Shown in pieces: positions 22,943 to 32,792 of a DNA stretch of 34,587 bases (the stretch's first letter is position 1; the number at the start of each line of letters is the position of its first letter). The stretch is from Burkholderiales bacterium (GTDB lineage Bacteria; Pseudomonadota; Gammaproteobacteria; Burkholderiales; Burkholderiaceae_C). The translations under genes were made by a program, and so were the position numbers. The stretch spans positions 1 through 34,587 of the forward strand of contig CANBTT010000030.1 in NCBI GenBank assembly GCA_947372465.1, written 5' to 3'. Under the pieces are notes generated by a model. It saw only the letters and a program-made list of their open reading frames with translations, made no database searches and was not told the origin of the DNA.

Positions 22943-23833
22943 ATGAGCCCACAGAATTTCTCCTTGGATGCGTTCGGCCTTCTGGTGGCCTTGCTGGCCG
23001 CCTTGTTGGGCCTTGTTGCCGGCAGTTTTTGCAATGTGGTGGTCTTGCGCTTGCCCCGCATGCTGATGCAAGACGCGGCACACAGCATCCCCCCCTTGAG
23101 CTTGATGGCGCCGCGTTCACACTGTCCAAAGTGCCTGCATCCCCTGCTGTGGCAACACTTGATCCCTGTGGTGAGCTTCTTTTGGCTCAAAGGGCGCTGC
23201 GCACATTGCGCTGAACGCATCGCGTCTCGTTACTGGCAAACCGAGGTCTTGGTGAGCCTTTGGTGGCTCATTTGCGCGGGCCAATTTCAACTGCTCACGC
23301 TCAACACTCCAAGCACAGGGCTTCAAGCGCTCTTTTTTACACAACTCACCAGTGCGCTCCTTTGGGCCCTGATGGGCAGCGCACTGGTGTGCTTGGCTCA
23401 AATTGACTGGGAACACCAACTGCTGCCCGACGCCCTCACACAGCCCTTTTTGTGGCTGGGCCTCTTGGGTTCGAGTTGTGGGTTCTTGGGTCTTTCAGTC
23501 AAGGAATCCCTTTGGGGTGCCGCCGCGGGCTACATGAGCTTTTGGGGCATTGCCAACCTTTACCTGCTCGTGAGCAAACGAGAGGGCATGGGACAAGGGG
23601 ACATGAAACTCTTGGCCCTCTTTGGCGCCTGGCTGGGGCCCTTGCCCCTCATCCCCTTGGTCTTGCTCGCAAGCACGAGCGGCGCCCTCTTTGGACTTTG
23701 GCGACTCAAGATCACCAAAAATCTCAGCGCCAATGAGCCCATTCCCTTTGGACCGTTTTTGATCCTCAGTGCCTTTGCCTTGCTCCTTCTTGGCCCCAAG
23801 CAGGTGCTTCATTTTTTGGCACTGGTGCGTTAA
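22943..23833 (+). CDS. pilD: type IV prepilin peptidase / N-methyltransferase
   Basis: A 296-residue inner-membrane aspartic protease. The N-terminal GSFCNVVVLRLP and the zinc-type cysteine pairs CPKC (61-64) and CAHC (86-89) form the methyltransferase domain. The two catalytic aspartates are Asp155 in AQIDWEHQLLPD and Asp220 in GQGDMKL. About eight hydrophobic segments are present. The enzyme cleaves prepilin leader peptides and methylates the new N-terminus for type IV pili or type II secretion. It is followed by coaE 97 bases downstream, the typical betaproteobacterial order; the usual preceding pilC is absent, so the pilus genes are elsewhere or lost. Confidence 0.93.
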   Translation: MSPQNFSLDAFGLLVALLAALLGLVAGSFCNVVVLRLPRMLMQDAAHSIPPLSLMAPRSHCPKCLHPLLWQHLIPVVSFFWLKGRCAHCAERIASRYWQTEVLVSLWWLICAGQFQLLTLNTPSTGLQALFFTQLTSALLWALMGSALVCLAQIDWEHQLLPDALTQPFLWLGLLGSSCGFLGLSVKESLWGAAAGYMSFWGIANLYLLVSKREGMGQGDMKLLALFGAWLGPLPLIPLVLLASTSGALFGLWRLKITKNLSANEPIPFGPFLILSAFALLLLGPKQVLHFLALVR

Positions 23834-23930
23834 GGTTTGAACTGGCCTAAAATCGCTTGACCAACCCAGTCAAACAGCTTTTTACAACACCCGGCCCCCC
23901 ACGCCCTTTTACTTTGCAACTCACTGAACC

Positions 23931-24548
23931 ATGATTCACATTGGCCTCACCGGTGGTATTGGCAGCGGCAAAAGCACCGTGGCACGCATGTGGCAGGACC
24001 TGGGCGCCACTTTGCTCGATGCGGACCAAGTCTCCAGATCCTTGACCGCCCCCAAGGGTGCTGCGATGGAGGCCATCCGCACACACTTTGGCCCGGACAT
24101 GATCACCCCAGAGGGGGCACTTGACCGCAACAAGATGCGCGAGTTGGTGTTTTCTGACCCGTCTAAAAAATCCCTGCTCGAGCACCTCCTTCACCCCATG
24201 ATTGCCCAGGCATCTGAACGCCAGATCCAAGCTGCAAAAGACCAAGGCGTTCAGGTCCTGATCCACGACATCCCTTTGCTTGTAGAGTCCAAGAAATGGC
24301 TGGGCTTGGTCGACAAAGTCTTGGTGGTCGACTGCTCGCCCGAGACGCAGATTCAACGGGTCAAAGCCCGAAGCGCTCTGAGCACCGAACAAATTGAAAA
24401 CATCATGCGCGCTCAGGCCTCTCGCCAAGAGCGCTTGCAAGTGGCCGACTGGGTCATTGAAAACGAGCACCAAAGCTTGGAGGACTTGAAAGTCGCCGTC
24501 CAGGCGCTTTATTCCCTGGCCAAAACGCACCAAGGCGCAAGCCCATGA
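23931..24548 (+). CDS. coaE: dephospho-CoA kinase
   Basis: A 205-residue P-loop kinase that phosphorylates dephospho-CoA in the last step of coenzyme A synthesis. GLTGGIGSGKST (5-16) is the Walker A loop; DADQVSRSLT binds the CoA substrate; LIHDIPLLVES and the VDCSPETQIQRV/AQASRQERL lid region are typical. Its length and start are normal. It overlaps a possible small frame by ATGA at its 3' end and precedes zapD as in many Burkholderiales. Confidence 0.95.
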   Translation: MIHIGLTGGIGSGKSTVARMWQDLGATLLDADQVSRSLTAPKGAAMEAIRTHFGPDMITPEGALDRNKMRELVFSDPSKKSLLEHLLHPMIAQASERQIQAAKDQGVQVLIHDIPLLVESKKWLGLVDKVLVVDCSPETQIQRVKARSALSTEQIENIMRAQASRQERLQVADWVIENEHQSLEDLKVAVQALYSLAKTHQGASP

Positions 24549-24676
24549 GCGAGGCCCGCTTCTGCCTTGCCCGCATCGGTTCCCTGTGGCACAAACAAAC
24601 CGCCCACACCCTCAGCGTCTTTGCAGACCTAAAAAGACAGCCCACACAAGCCAAGAGGAGAGGGGTTTTTCATTAA
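24545..24676 (+). CDS. possible 43-residue protein coupled to coaE
   Basis: The ATG overlaps the coaE stop as ATGA and the frame runs 43 codons to TAA. The peptide (MSEARFCLARIGSLW...) is basic with no recognised domain. Position favours translational coupling, but composition is not decisive and it may be chance. AAGAGGAGAGG near its end lies too far from zapD to serve as that gene's ribosome site. Confidence 0.25.
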   Translation: MSEARFCLARIGSLWHKQTAHTLSVFADLKRQPTQAKRRGVFH

Positions 24677-24823
24677 AATCTCTCAGCATGCAGGGCGCGG
24701 CAAGCCCCGTTGGAGAGGGGCCGTGGTTTGCGAGGATTTTGTCTCCATGACAAATATCTGATTTTCTGTAAAAAATCAGCTCAGTCCCGAGTATCATTTG
24801 CTCATTCATTTTTATTTAAGTTT

Positions 24824-25576
24824 GTGATCCTTTTTGAACACCCTTTTAACGAGCGCGTCCGCACTTACCTGCGGCTAGAGCACTTGTTTCGTCGCTTTGA
24901 TTTGCTGCTCCAACGCGAGCACGCTGTGGATCACCACTTTTGCTTCACCACCCTCTTTGAAATCATCGAGGTCGGAGGCAGAACAGACCTCAAGACCGAC
25001 ATGCTCAAGGACTTGGACAAACACAAGAATCAACTCGCCGCCTACAAAAACAACCCCAGTGTCGACCAAGATGTCTTGCTCGAGGTGCTCATGCGCATTG
25101 AGTCCTGCTTTGAAAACTTGAACAATTTGGGTGCCAAGATCAATCAATTGGTGGGCGAGAACGACTTCCTCGCCAGCATCAGAAACCGCATCTCCATCCC
25201 TGGAGGCACCTGCGCTTTTGATTTGCCCGCCTACCACTCCTGGCAACAAAAGAACAATGCCCTGCGCCAAGCAGACATGCGGCGCTGGACCGAGCCCTTG
25301 AAACCCCTGTACAGCAGTGTCGAGTTGCTCTTGGGCCTCATGAGAGACAATGGCGTGGCGCAAAAAGTCATGGCCCCAGCGGGTTTGTTTCAGCAAAACT
25401 TGCCCCAAGGGAAGTTTCAACTCCTGCGCTTGTTCATTGATCCCTCCTTGAACCTCATTCCTGAGATCAGCGGCAACCGCATGATGGTCTCCATCCGTCT
25501 CATGCAGCAAGATGAGAACGGACGCTTGCAAGCCAGTCCCACAGACTGCTCCCTTGAATTGGCTTTGTGCGTCTAA
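24824..25576 (+). CDS. zapD: cell division protein ZapD
   Basis: A 250-residue protein with the ZapD hallmarks: FEHPFNERVRTYLRLEHLF at the N-terminus, FFxxLFEIIEVGGRTDLKTDMLKDLD and the C-terminal LNLIPEISGNRMMVSIR. ZapD crosslinks FtsZ filaments at the division ring in the cytoplasm. Homologues begin right before the E-(H/Y)-PFNER motif, so I take GTG at 24824; the frame upstream to 24710 has unrelated, non-conserved sequence. No good ribosome binding site is visible. It is followed 14 bases later by yacG. Confidence 0.93.
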   Translation: MILFEHPFNERVRTYLRLEHLFRRFDLLLQREHAVDHHFCFTTLFEIIEVGGRTDLKTDMLKDLDKHKNQLAAYKNNPSVDQDVLLEVLMRIESCFENLNNLGAKINQLVGENDFLASIRNRISIPGGTCAFDLPAYHSWQQKNNALRQADMRRWTEPLKPLYSSVELLLGLMRDNGVAQKVMAPAGLFQQNLPQGKFQLLRLFIDPSLNLIPEISGNRMMVSIRLMQQDENGRLQASPTDCSLELALCV

Positions 25577-25590
25577 ATTGAGCCCCCCAG

Positions 25591-25788
25591 ATGAGTGACA
25601 TCGAACGCGTGAAAGTGGTCAAGTGTCCCAGTTGCTCTGGAGACAGCATCTACGCGTCCACCAACCCCTATCGACCCTTTTGCAGTGCAAGGTGCAAGAA
25701 CCACGATCTGGGCGCCTGGGCCAATGAAGAGCATCGCCTGCCAGAACCCAGTCCGCCAGATGACATGGAGTTGCCCCCGGTTCACTGA
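25591..25788 (+). CDS. yacG: DNA gyrase inhibitor YacG, zinc protein
   Basis: A 65-residue zinc protein with four cysteines (12, 15, 31, 35) in KCPSC and FCSARCKN. YacG binds gyrase GyrB and can inhibit its DNA binding. The length is typical and it lies immediately downstream of zapD, the standard arrangement. It converges on the Nudix gene with 22 bases between stops. Confidence 0.95.
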   Translation: MSDIERVKVVKCPSCSGDSIYASTNPYRPFCSARCKNHDLGAWANEEHRLPEPSPPDDMELPPVH

Positions 25789-25810
25789 GCCTGAGCAAAA
25801 CGCAAGGGGT

Positions 25811-26311
25811 TTACTTGAGATCCTCAGACAAGCAAAAAAGAACGGGCCTGGTGCCAGGCAAAACAGGTGACACTTGAACGGGCAGTGCCTGCCAAGAAAA
25901 GCGCTGCCCCTCTTTCATGGCGATCTCGCCCGACCAGCGCGTGACCTTGCAAAAATGAAGCTCCACAAGCCCATGCGGGTAGTCGATGCACTCCACGCGC
26001 CAAGGCTCGATGCGCAAAGCGTCGATGCCAAGCTCTTCGTGCAACTCCCGCCTCAGGGCTTGAGAGACGTCCTCACCCGCTTCCAACTTGCCCCCCGGAA
26101 ATTCCCAATAACCCTCGTACACCTTGCCCGGCGGGCGTGTGGTCATCAAAAATTGACCCGATGCGTCAAAGAGCACCCCCACGGCCACTTTGATGAGTTT
26201 TTTGATGTGCCCAACTTCGCTCCCCACAGCAGCGGACTTTGGACAGTCCTCGCCCACTGAAGCGTGCGCCGGCGCAGCGATCCAAACGCGTCTTGAACCC
26301 TGATCGGTCAT
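25811..26311 (-). CDS. MutT-like Nudix hydrolase
   Basis: A Nudix pyrophosphohydrolase with the box GGKLEAGED, RRELHEELG and WEFPGGKLEAG upstream, fitting the MutT/8-oxo-dGTP group that cleans oxidised nucleotides. Family members are usually about 130-150 residues. I start at ATG 26311, 166 residues, because GGGGGAGAGG lies just upstream; the alternatives ATG 26359 and TTG 26383 lack a ribosome site. Even so, about 35 residues precede the conserved KVAVGVLFD strand. A tandem duplication separates it from the upstream ATPase gene. Confidence 0.85.
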   Translation of the reverse strand: MTDQGSRRVWIAAPAHASVGEDCPKSAAVGSEVGHIKKLIKVAVGVLFDASGQFLMTTRPPGKVYEGYWEFPGGKLEAGEDVSQALRRELHEELGIDALRIEPWRVECIDYPHGLVELHFCKVTRWSGEIAMKEGQRFSWQALPVQVSPVLPGTRPVLFCLSEDLK

Positions 26312-26371
26312 CACCTCTCCCCCGGGTACCAAGCCTGGAAAAAGATCGGGCGTGTTCATGGCTTGGTCGAC

Positions 26372-26399
26372 ACTCAAGTTCAAGCACTCAAGTTCAAGC
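26372..26399. repeat. perfect 14-bp tandem duplication across the ATPase stop codon
   Basis: ACTCAAGTTCAAGC occurs twice without gap (26372-26385 and 26386-26399). The ATPase stop codon (26380-26382) lies in one copy. Fourteen bases is not a multiple of three; with a single copy the ATPase frame would continue in frame into the Nudix frame. Confidence 0.9.
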
Positions 26400-27258
26400 G
26401 ACCCGCATAATCTTTGGCAAATTGAAAGGCCACTCGACCACTTCTAGAGCCTCGCTCCAAAGCCCACAGCAAGGCCTCAGGCTTGGCCTCTTCAAAGAGC
26501 TTTTCTGGCACCTTCATGTACTGCAACCATTGGCATGCAACGCTCAAGTACTCGTCTTGCGAGAAGGGATAAAAACTGATCCACAAGCCGAAACGCTCGG
26601 ACAAAGAAATCTTCTCCTCCACCCCTTCTCCAGGATGAATCTCCCCATCCACTGAGGGCGCGTAACTTAAATTCTCTTTCATGTACTCGGGCAACAAATG
26701 ACGTCGGTTGCTCGTGGCGTAGATCAACACATTGGGCGTTGTGGCCGCCACGGTGCCGTCAAGCATCGACTTCAAAGCCTTGTAACTCGACTCGCCCTCT
26801 TCAAAGCTCAAGTCGTCGCAAAAGATCATGAACTTTTCAGGCCGCTGGCTCACCAAATCCACGAGATCGGGCAAGTCCACCAAGTCCGCCTTGTCCACCT
26901 CGATCAAACGCAGACCCAGGTGCGCAAACTCGTTCAAACTCGCTTTGATTAGCGAGGATTTGCCCGTTCCTCGCGCACCCGTCAACAGCACATTGTTGGC
27001 GCCTTTGCCCTCAATGAACTGCATGGTGTTGCGCGTGATTTTTTCTTTTTGCAAGTCAATTTCTTTGAGGTCACTGAAACGCAAATTGGCCACATGCATC
27101 ACCGGCTCCAAGACCCCGTGTCCGCCTTGGCGTTTGCGGTAGCGAAAGGCCGTGCTCTTCGTCCAGTCAGGCTCGGACAAAGGTTTGGGCAAGATCGCTT
27201 GGAGCTGATCCATCAATTTTTCTGCACGGGATAAAAACTGTTCTAATGAATTTGACAT
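26380..27258 (-). CDS. AAA+ ATPase, DUF815 family
   Basis: A 292-residue ATPase with P-loop LLTGARGTGKSS (91-102), Walker B FMIFCDDLSF, sensor region IYATSNRRHLLPEYM and arginine-rich SERFGLWISFYPF. The DUF815 family is common in proteobacteria and its role is not established. The gene lies between argJ (16 bases upstream) and the Nudix gene on the same strand, the usual Burkholderiales order. GAAGAG precedes the ATG. The C-terminus ends normally in AGRLNLSA, set by a stop created in the tandem duplication. Confidence 0.92.
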   Translation of the reverse strand: MSNSLEQFLSRAEKLMDQLQAILPKPLSEPDWTKSTAFRYRKRQGGHGVLEPVMHVANLRFSDLKEIDLQKEKITRNTMQFIEGKGANNVLLTGARGTGKSSLIKASLNEFAHLGLRLIEVDKADLVDLPDLVDLVSQRPEKFMIFCDDLSFEEGESSYKALKSMLDGTVAATTPNVLIYATSNRRHLLPEYMKENLSYAPSVDGEIHPGEGVEEKISLSERFGLWISFYPFSQDEYLSVACQWLQYMKVPEKLFEEAKPEALLWALERGSRSGRVAFQFAKDYAGRLNLSA

Positions 27259-27274
27259 AAAAAATACTCTTCAA

Positions 27275-28504
27275 TTAACTTCTGTAATCTGCGTTGATGC
27301 TCACATACTCATGGCTTAAATCACACGTCCACACGTGCTGGCGATGGTGTCCACGGCCCAACTTCACGGTCACCGTGATGTCCGCTTGCGACATCACCCG
27401 TTGACCATCGGCCTCCAAATAATCGGGGTGGCGCCCCCCCTTCGTGGCCACATGCACATCGTCCAAGTAAAGCTCAATCAAGGACTGATCCAAGTCTTCT
27501 ATCCCCGCGTAGCCAACAGCCGCCAAGATGCGGCCCAAATTGGGGTCACTTGCAAAGAAGGCGGTTTTCACCAAAGGGGAATGCGCGATGGCATATGCCA
27601 CCTTCATGCATTCCTCATCGCTTTGTCCTTCTTGCACATCCACCGTGATGAACTTGGTAGCACCTTCCCCATCTCGAACAATGGCTTGGCACAGCTCAAT
27701 GGCCACCGACTCCATGGCTTGATAAAGCTCTAGCCCCAAACCCGATGTGAATTGGGTGATGGGCGCGTTCTTGGCTTTTCCCGTTGCCATCACCACAAAG
27801 GAGTCGTTGGTGGACGTGTCCCCATCGACCGTGATGCGGTTAAAGGAGGCATCGGCCAAAGCTTTGGCCAAGTCCTTCATGCATGCGCGAGAAATATGGG
27901 CATCCGTGGCCATGAAGCCGAGCATGGTGGCCATATTGGGCTTGATCATGCCAGCCCCTTTGGAGATGCCCGTGATGCTGATGCACTCACCTGCGAGAAG
28001 CAAGGTTTTGCTCGCCGCTTTGGGCAAGGTGTCGGTGGTCATGATGCCGGTCGCCGCATCGCCCCAACTGCTTTCTCCCAAAGCGTCCAAGGCTTGGGGC
28101 AAATGGTCGATGATTTTTTGATGGGGGAGCGACTCCATGATCACACCCGTAGAAAAAGGCAGCACTTGCTCAGGCGAAATCTCCATGAGCCTGGCAAGCG
28201 CGATGCAAGTGGCTGACGCGCGCATCAGTCCGTCTTCCCCCGTGCCCGCATTGGCGTTGCCCGTGTTGATCAACAAAGCACGGATGCCGTGCCCCGTTTC
28301 TAAGTGCGCTTTGCACAACTGCACAGGTGCCGCACAAAACCGGTTCTTGGTGAACACAGCCCCGACAACAGAACCCTCATCCAAGACCATGAGCGTTAAA
28401 TCTTTGCGCGCGGCTTTTTTGATCCCCGCTTCCAGCACCGAAAGGCTCAAGCCTTTGATGGGACGCAAAGCGGCAAAGTCAGGCGCTTTCAAATGAACAG
28501 ACAT
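27275..28504 (-). CDS. argJ: glutamate N-acetyltransferase / amino-acid N-acetyltransferase
   Basis: A 409-residue enzyme of cyclic arginine synthesis that moves the acetyl group from N-acetylornithine to glutamate and may also use acetyl-CoA. The self-cleavage site is in KGAGMIKPNMATML, with the nucleophile Thr193 opening the beta chain. LLINTGNANAGTG (oxyanion region) and FTKNRFCAAPV are also typical. Length and start are normal. It lies downstream of secA (133-base gap, no gene seen) and upstream of the DUF815 ATPase. Confidence 0.96.
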   Translation of the reverse strand: MSVHLKAPDFAALRPIKGLSLSVLEAGIKKAARKDLTLMVLDEGSVVGAVFTKNRFCAAPVQLCKAHLETGHGIRALLINTGNANAGTGEDGLMRASATCIALARLMEISPEQVLPFSTGVIMESLPHQKIIDHLPQALDALGESSWGDAATGIMTTDTLPKAASKTLLLAGECISITGISKGAGMIKPNMATMLGFMATDAHISRACMKDLAKALADASFNRITVDGDTSTNDSFVVMATGKAKNAPITQFTSGLGLELYQAMESVAIELCQAIVRDGEGATKFITVDVQEGQSDEECMKVAYAIAHSPLVKTAFFASDPNLGRILAAVGYAGIEDLDQSLIELYLDDVHVATKGGRHPDYLEADGQRVMSQADITVTVKLGRGHHRQHVWTCDLSHEYVSINADYRS

Positions 28505-28637
28505 CGATCCAACTCCAAAATTAAAATTTTTTCACGCACCCACCCTGACAAAAGCCGCCATGTTGCAAGGTCCTCTTGCAGTCAAGAACCCAGTGCAAGC
28601 GGTTGGACATGCATGCGTCAAAGACGCACACCGGCCA

Positions 28638-31397
28638 TCAACTCAGTCGGCCGTGACAGTGCTTGTATTTTTTACCACTGCCACAGGGGCACGGCTCGTT
28701 GCGCCCAACGGCAGCGACGATGTCTGGAGCGGGTTGGGACAACAACTGCGCCACATCCAAGGTCGTTTGCGCGTTGCCACGCTCATCGGGTGAGCTGTAA
28801 GTGACGTTGGCCATTTGCTCGGCCTTTTGCTCCAAACTCTGCGCCGCTTCCTCGAGTTGGTCCTTGGACTGAATTTGAACCGTCATCAACGTCTTGGTCA
28901 CCTCATTTTTGACGGCGTCCAGCAACTGACCAAAGAGCTCAAAGGCCTCGCGTTTGTACTCTTGCTTGGGCTGCTTTTGCGCATAGCCTCTCAAGTGAAT
29001 GCCTTGCCTCAAGTAGTCCAGCGCAGAGAGATGGTCCCTCCAATGCGTGTCTATGCTTTGGAGCAACACCACGCGCATGAAGGGCATGAATTGATCCAAG
29101 CCCACCTCGCCCACCTTGGCCTCAAAGGCGTGATTGGCCGCTTGCACCACCCACGCTTTGATGTCTTCATCCACCAAGGTGTCGGACGCTTTGACTTTGC
29201 TCGTCAAATCCAAGCCCAAGAGCCACTCCGCCCTGAGCACCTCTTCAAGACCTTTGATGTCCCACTGCTCATCCATCGTGTCGGGTGGCACAAACTGGTT
29301 CACCAAATCATCAAAGCAGCCTTCTCTTAAAGACGCAATTTGCGCACTCAAGTCGCTCGCATCCAGAATGTCATTTCTTTGTTGATAGATCACTTTTCTT
29401 TGATCGTTGGAGACGTCGTCGTACTCGAGCAACTGCTTGCGCATGTCAAAGTTTCTTGACTCCACCTTTCTTTGCGCGCTCTCGATGCTTCTTGAGACCA
29501 TGCCCGCTTCAATGGCTTCACCCTCAGGCATTTTGAGACGGTCCATGATCGCTTTGACACGGTCACCCGCAAAAATGCGCATCAAAGGATCGTCCAAGCT
29601 CAAATAAAAGCGCGAAGAACCAGGGTCGCCTTGTCGGCCTGAGCGGCCACGCAACTGGTTGTCAATGCGCCTGGATTCATGGCGCTCTGTGGCAATGATT
29701 CGAAGGCCACCCAGCAGCTTGACGCGCTCATGGTCTTCTTGCCACGTCGCTTTGCGCGCTTGCACATTTTGAGCTTTTTGCTCGCTTGACAAGCTTTCGT
29801 CGCTTTCAATGGCGGCCAAGGATTTCTCAATATTGCCCCCCAAGACAATGTCGGTGCCGCGACCCGCCATATTGGTGGCAATGGTGATGGATTTGGCCGC
29901 CCCCGCTTGTGCAATGATGTCGGCCTCGCGCTCGTGCTGCTTGGCGTTGAGCACTTGGTGGGGCAAGGCTTCCTTGCTCAAGAGCTCAGAGATGAACTCT
30001 GAGTTCTCAATCGAGGTCGTGCCCACCAAGACGGGTTGACCACGTTTGAAGCACTCTTTGATGTCCTCAATGGCCGCCTTGTACTTCTCTTGCGTGGTCT
30101 TGTACACACGGTCAAGCTGATCGTCGCGGTGACTCAAGCGGTTGGGCGGAATCACCACCGTCTCCAAGCCATAAATTTCTTGAAACTCGTAGGCCTCGGT
30201 GTCTGCCGTGCCCGTCATCCCGGACAATTTGGCATAGAGGCGGAAATAGTTCTGAAAGGTGATGGACGCCATGGTCTGGTTCTCGGCCTGAATGGCCACC
30301 CCTTCCTTGGCTTCAACGGCTTGGTGCAAACCTTCGCTCCAACGCCGGCCCGACATCAATCGACCCGTGAACTCATCGACAATCGTGATCTCGCCGCCTT
30401 GGCTCACATAGTGCTGGTCTTTGAAATACAAATGATGGGCTCTGAGCGCCGCATACAAGTGGTGCATCAAACTGATGTTGGCCGGGTCATAAAGAGACGC
30501 CCCTGCTGGCAAAAGATTCGCTTGCGTGAGCAAGCGTTCTGCGTTTTCATGACCCATTTCGGTCAAAAACACCTGCCTAGATTTCTCATCCAGTGTGAAG
30601 TCTCCAGGCGTGATGATGCCTTCTCCCGTTCGGGGATCCTCTTCACCAATTTGGCAGACCAATTGGGGCACAATCGAATTCATGGCAATGTAGACAGCCG
30701 TGTGGTCCTCGGCTTGACCACTGATGATCAATGGCGTCCTCGCCTCGTCAATCAAAATCGAATCCACCTCGTCCACGATGGCGTAATTGAGCCTTCTTTG
30801 CACGCGGTCCTGTGCCTCATAGACCATGTTGTCCCTGAGGTAGTCAAAGCCGTACTCGTTGTTGGTGCCATAGGTGATGTCACAGCGGTAGGCGGCTTGT
30901 TTGTCTGCTCTGGGCAGTTGGGGCAAATTGACCCCCACGCTCAGACCCAAAAAGTTGTACAAACGCCCCATCCACTGCGCATCGCGTTGCGCCAAGTAGT
31001 CATTGACCGTCACCACGTGCACACCCTGATCGCTCAAAGCGTTCAAATAAACCGCCAAAGTGGCCGTGAGCGTTTTGCCTTCACCCGTGCGCATTTCAGC
31101 GATTTTTCCGTTGTGAAGCGCAATGCCGCCGAGCATCTGCACATCAAAGTGGCGCATTTTCATGATGCGCTTGGAGCCCTCGCGCACAACGGCAAAGGCC
31201 TCCGGAAGAATCGCATCCAAGCTCTCGCCTTGCGCCACGCGGGCCTTGAAGGCCACGGTCTTGGCACGCAACTCATCATCGCTCAAGCCCTCCAAAGAGG
31301 ACTCAAGCGCATTGATGCGCTCAACGGTCTTGCGGTACTGTTTAAGAAGTCGCTCGTTGCGACTGCCAAATATTTGGGTGAGTAGATTAAAAGCCAT
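28638..31397 (-). CDS. secA: preprotein translocase ATPase SecA
   Basis: A 919-residue motor that pushes preproteins through SecYEG at the inner membrane. Walker [10 protein letters not shown] (102-110), DEAD-type [33 protein letters not shown] (motif V) and [21 protein letters not shown] are present. The C-terminal zinc/SecB-binding tail [13 protein letters not shown] is intact, so SecB targeting is expected. No secM-like leader peptide is visible in the 106-base gap upstream. It is divergent from the DciA-like gene. Confidence 0.98.
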   Translation of the reverse strand: MAFNLLTQIFGSRNERLLKQYRKTVERINALESSLEGLSDDELRAKTVAFKARVAQGESLDAILPEAFAVVREGSKRIMKMRHFDVQMLGGIALHNGKIAEMRTGEGKTLTATLAVYLNALSDQGVHVVTVNDYLAQRDAQWMGRLYNFLGLSVGVNLPQLPRADKQAAYRCDITYGTNNEYGFDYLRDNMVYEAQDRVQRRLNYAIVDEVDSILIDEARTPLIISGQAEDHTAVYIAMNSIVPQLVCQIGEEDPRTGEGIITPGDFTLDEKSRQVFLTEMGHENAERLLTQANLLPAGASLYDPANISLMHHLYAALRAHHLYFKDQHYVSQGGEITIVDEFTGRLMSGRRWSEGLHQAVEAKEGVAIQAENQTMASITFQNYFRLYAKLSGMTGTADTEAYEFQEIYGLETVVIPPNRLSHRDDQLDRVYKTTQEKYKAAIEDIKECFKRGQPVLVGTTSIENSEFISELLSKEALPHQVLNAKQHEREADIIAQAGAAKSITIATNMAGRGTDIVLGGNIEKSLAAIESDESLSSEQKAQNVQARKATWQEDHERVKLLGGLRIIATERHESRRIDNQLRGRSGRQGDPGSSRFYLSLDDPLMRIFAGDRVKAIMDRLKMPEGEAIEAGMVSRSIESAQRKVESRNFDMRKQLLEYDDVSNDQRKVIYQQRNDILDASDLSAQIASLREGCFDDLVNQFVPPDTMDEQWDIKGLEEVLRAEWLLGLDLTSKVKASDTLVDEDIKAWVVQAANHAFEAKVGEVGLDQFMPFMRVVLLQSIDTHWRDHLSALDYLRQGIHLRGYAQKQPKQEYKREAFELFGQLLDAVKNEVTKTLMTVQIQSKDQLEEAAQSLEQKAEQMANVTYSSPDERGNAQTTLDVAQLLSQPAPDIVAAVGRNEPCPCGSGKKYKHCHGRLS

Positions 31398-31503
31398 GAA
31401 AACGGTACGTGCAATGGCGCTTTAGAGAAGGTCCAAAGCTCTTGCCACACTTTCCTTTACTGAATCCCCGCATTTTAACTGGGAGAACAGAGATAATGAG
31501 GCC

Positions 31504-31926
31504 ATGGACCCAAGCCAACCCAAAAAACCCAATTCCGTGCTCAAAACCGAGCCCGCGCCCGGACAACCGAGCGCTTTGGCTCAATTGCGCGCCCTTGGAT
31601 ACTCAAAAATACCCCGCTCTGGCCCTCTTTTGCGCGGCAAATCGGTGGAGGTTCTCAAAGCCGCTCAATCGGCGCCTGGGTTGGCTCAATTGTTGGCCCA
31701 AGCGGCCCGATCAAGAAGCCAAATCGAGGACTTGAAGGGCTTGGTGCCTGCAAACATGTTGAACCAACTCAAATCAGGACCCTTAGAGGGGGGGCATTGG
31801 ATTTTGATGCTCAAAAGCCCTGCATTTGCCGCCAAAGTGCGGCAAATGGGGCCCGCCATCTGCGCCCACCTCAGAAGCCGCGGTTGGGACATTCAGACCA
31901 TCACGGTCAAAGTCATCCAAGCCTAG
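31504..31926 (+). CDS. DciA-like (DUF721) protein
   Basis: A 140-residue basic protein. The C-terminal half (GPLEGGHWILMLKSPAFAAK and RQMGPAICAHLRSRGWD) matches the DUF721 fold of DciA, which loads or recruits the DnaB replicative helicase in bacteria without DnaC. The N-terminus is disordered and Pro/Lys-rich. The gene is divergent from secA, a common place for it in Burkholderiales. A GAGG lies very close to the ATG. The DciA role is by family inference, and the sequence is short and divergent. Confidence 0.75.
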   Translation: MDPSQPKKPNSVLKTEPAPGQPSALAQLRALGYSKIPRSGPLLRGKSVEVLKAAQSAPGLAQLLAQAARSRSQIEDLKGLVPANMLNQLKSGPLEGGHWILMLKSPAFAAKVRQMGPAICAHLRSRGWDIQTITVKVIQA

Positions 31927-31955
31927 TGGCCCCAGCGCCTCAAAAGAAGGCCTTT

Positions 31956-32792
31956 TTATTTGCTTATTTTGGCGTTTTTGATCAGTTCTTGAACATAGCT
32001 TTGTCGTTGCACCTGTTGCAAGGTCTGGATCACCACGGCGCGGCTGTCCTCCAAAGAGGGGATCTTAAAAGGTCTTTTTTCCTCCACTTTGATGACGTAC
32101 CAGCCATAGGGGGTCTGAATGGGCAGCGCAGAAAACGACCCTTCCTTTAAGTTCACCATCACGGTGCCAATGGCTGGCAGGACTTGAGCGGGCAAGACCC
32201 AGCCCAGTTCCCCCCCATTCTTCTTGCTTGCATCGACACTCTGCACGGAGGCAATTTTTGCAAAATCCGCCCCCTTTTTAAGCTCTGCAATCACCCCTTT
32301 GGCCGCCCCTTCTGAGGGCACAACAATCAGTCGTGTCAAGTATTGCTGCGCCTCCGAGGGCTCGCCAATCAAGCCCAATTGGCGCTCATACTCCGCTTTG
32401 ATCATCTCCTCGGTGAGGGGATGCTTTTGTTCGTGGTTTCTGAGCAAGAAATCGATCAAGAAATTCTCTCTGACATAACTCAGCCCAGCGATGGCGTCTG
32501 GATTTTTATCCAAACCCAATTTGCTAAATTCTTGAACCATCACTTGGCGAGCAATCAGCTCATCTTTGACCGCAGCTCTTAACTGATCTGTGTCTTGCGC
32601 GCCATTGGCCACATTGTTTTTGATGATTTGTTCAAATGTTTTTGCATCAATCGCTTTGCCATTGACCGTGGCTGTGACACCACTTGGGGCAGAGCCGGTT
32701 TGCGCTGAGGCCTGCGTGAACCCCAACGCCAAGACCAACAAGACAGCAAGGAGGGAGAACTGAGCGCGAACGGGGTGCATTGAATGGTTCAT
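31956..32792 (-). CDS. periplasmic peptidyl-prolyl isomerase, PpiC/parvulin type
   Basis: A 278-residue secreted foldase. MNHSMHPVRAQFSLLAVLLV to ASAQ is a signal peptide; the start at 32792 places it at the N-terminus, whereas the frame to 32894 adds a non-signal stretch. The SurA-like N-terminal helical region (VNGKAIDAKTFEQIIKNN) is followed by a parvulin domain (about 150-250) with YLTRLIVV, NGGELGWVLPAQVLPA and PIQTPYGWYVIKVEEK. It helps fold outer-membrane or exported proteins by proline isomerisation. It converges on the DciA-like gene with 29 bases between. A run of eight G (32840-32847) lies in its leader. Confidence 0.9.
   Translation of the reverse strand: MNHSMHPVRAQFSLLAVLLVLALGFTQASAQTGSAPSGVTATVNGKAIDAKTFEQIIKNNVANGAQDTDQLRAAVKDELIARQVMVQEFSKLGLDKNPDAIAGLSYVRENFLIDFLLRNHEQKHPLTEEMIKAEYERQLGLIGEPSEAQQYLTRLIVVPSEGAAKGVIAELKKGADFAKIASVQSVDASKKNGGELGWVLPAQVLPAIGTVMVNLKEGSFSALPIQTPYGWYVIKVEEKRPFKIPSLEDSRAVVIQTLQQVQRQSYVQELIKNAKISK

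Noticed and set aside
30036-31385. 449-codon open frame on the plus strand opposite secA
   Set aside because: It lies wholly antisense to secA, which has all its motifs; the antisense protein has no recognisable domain and reflects codon bias of the real gene.
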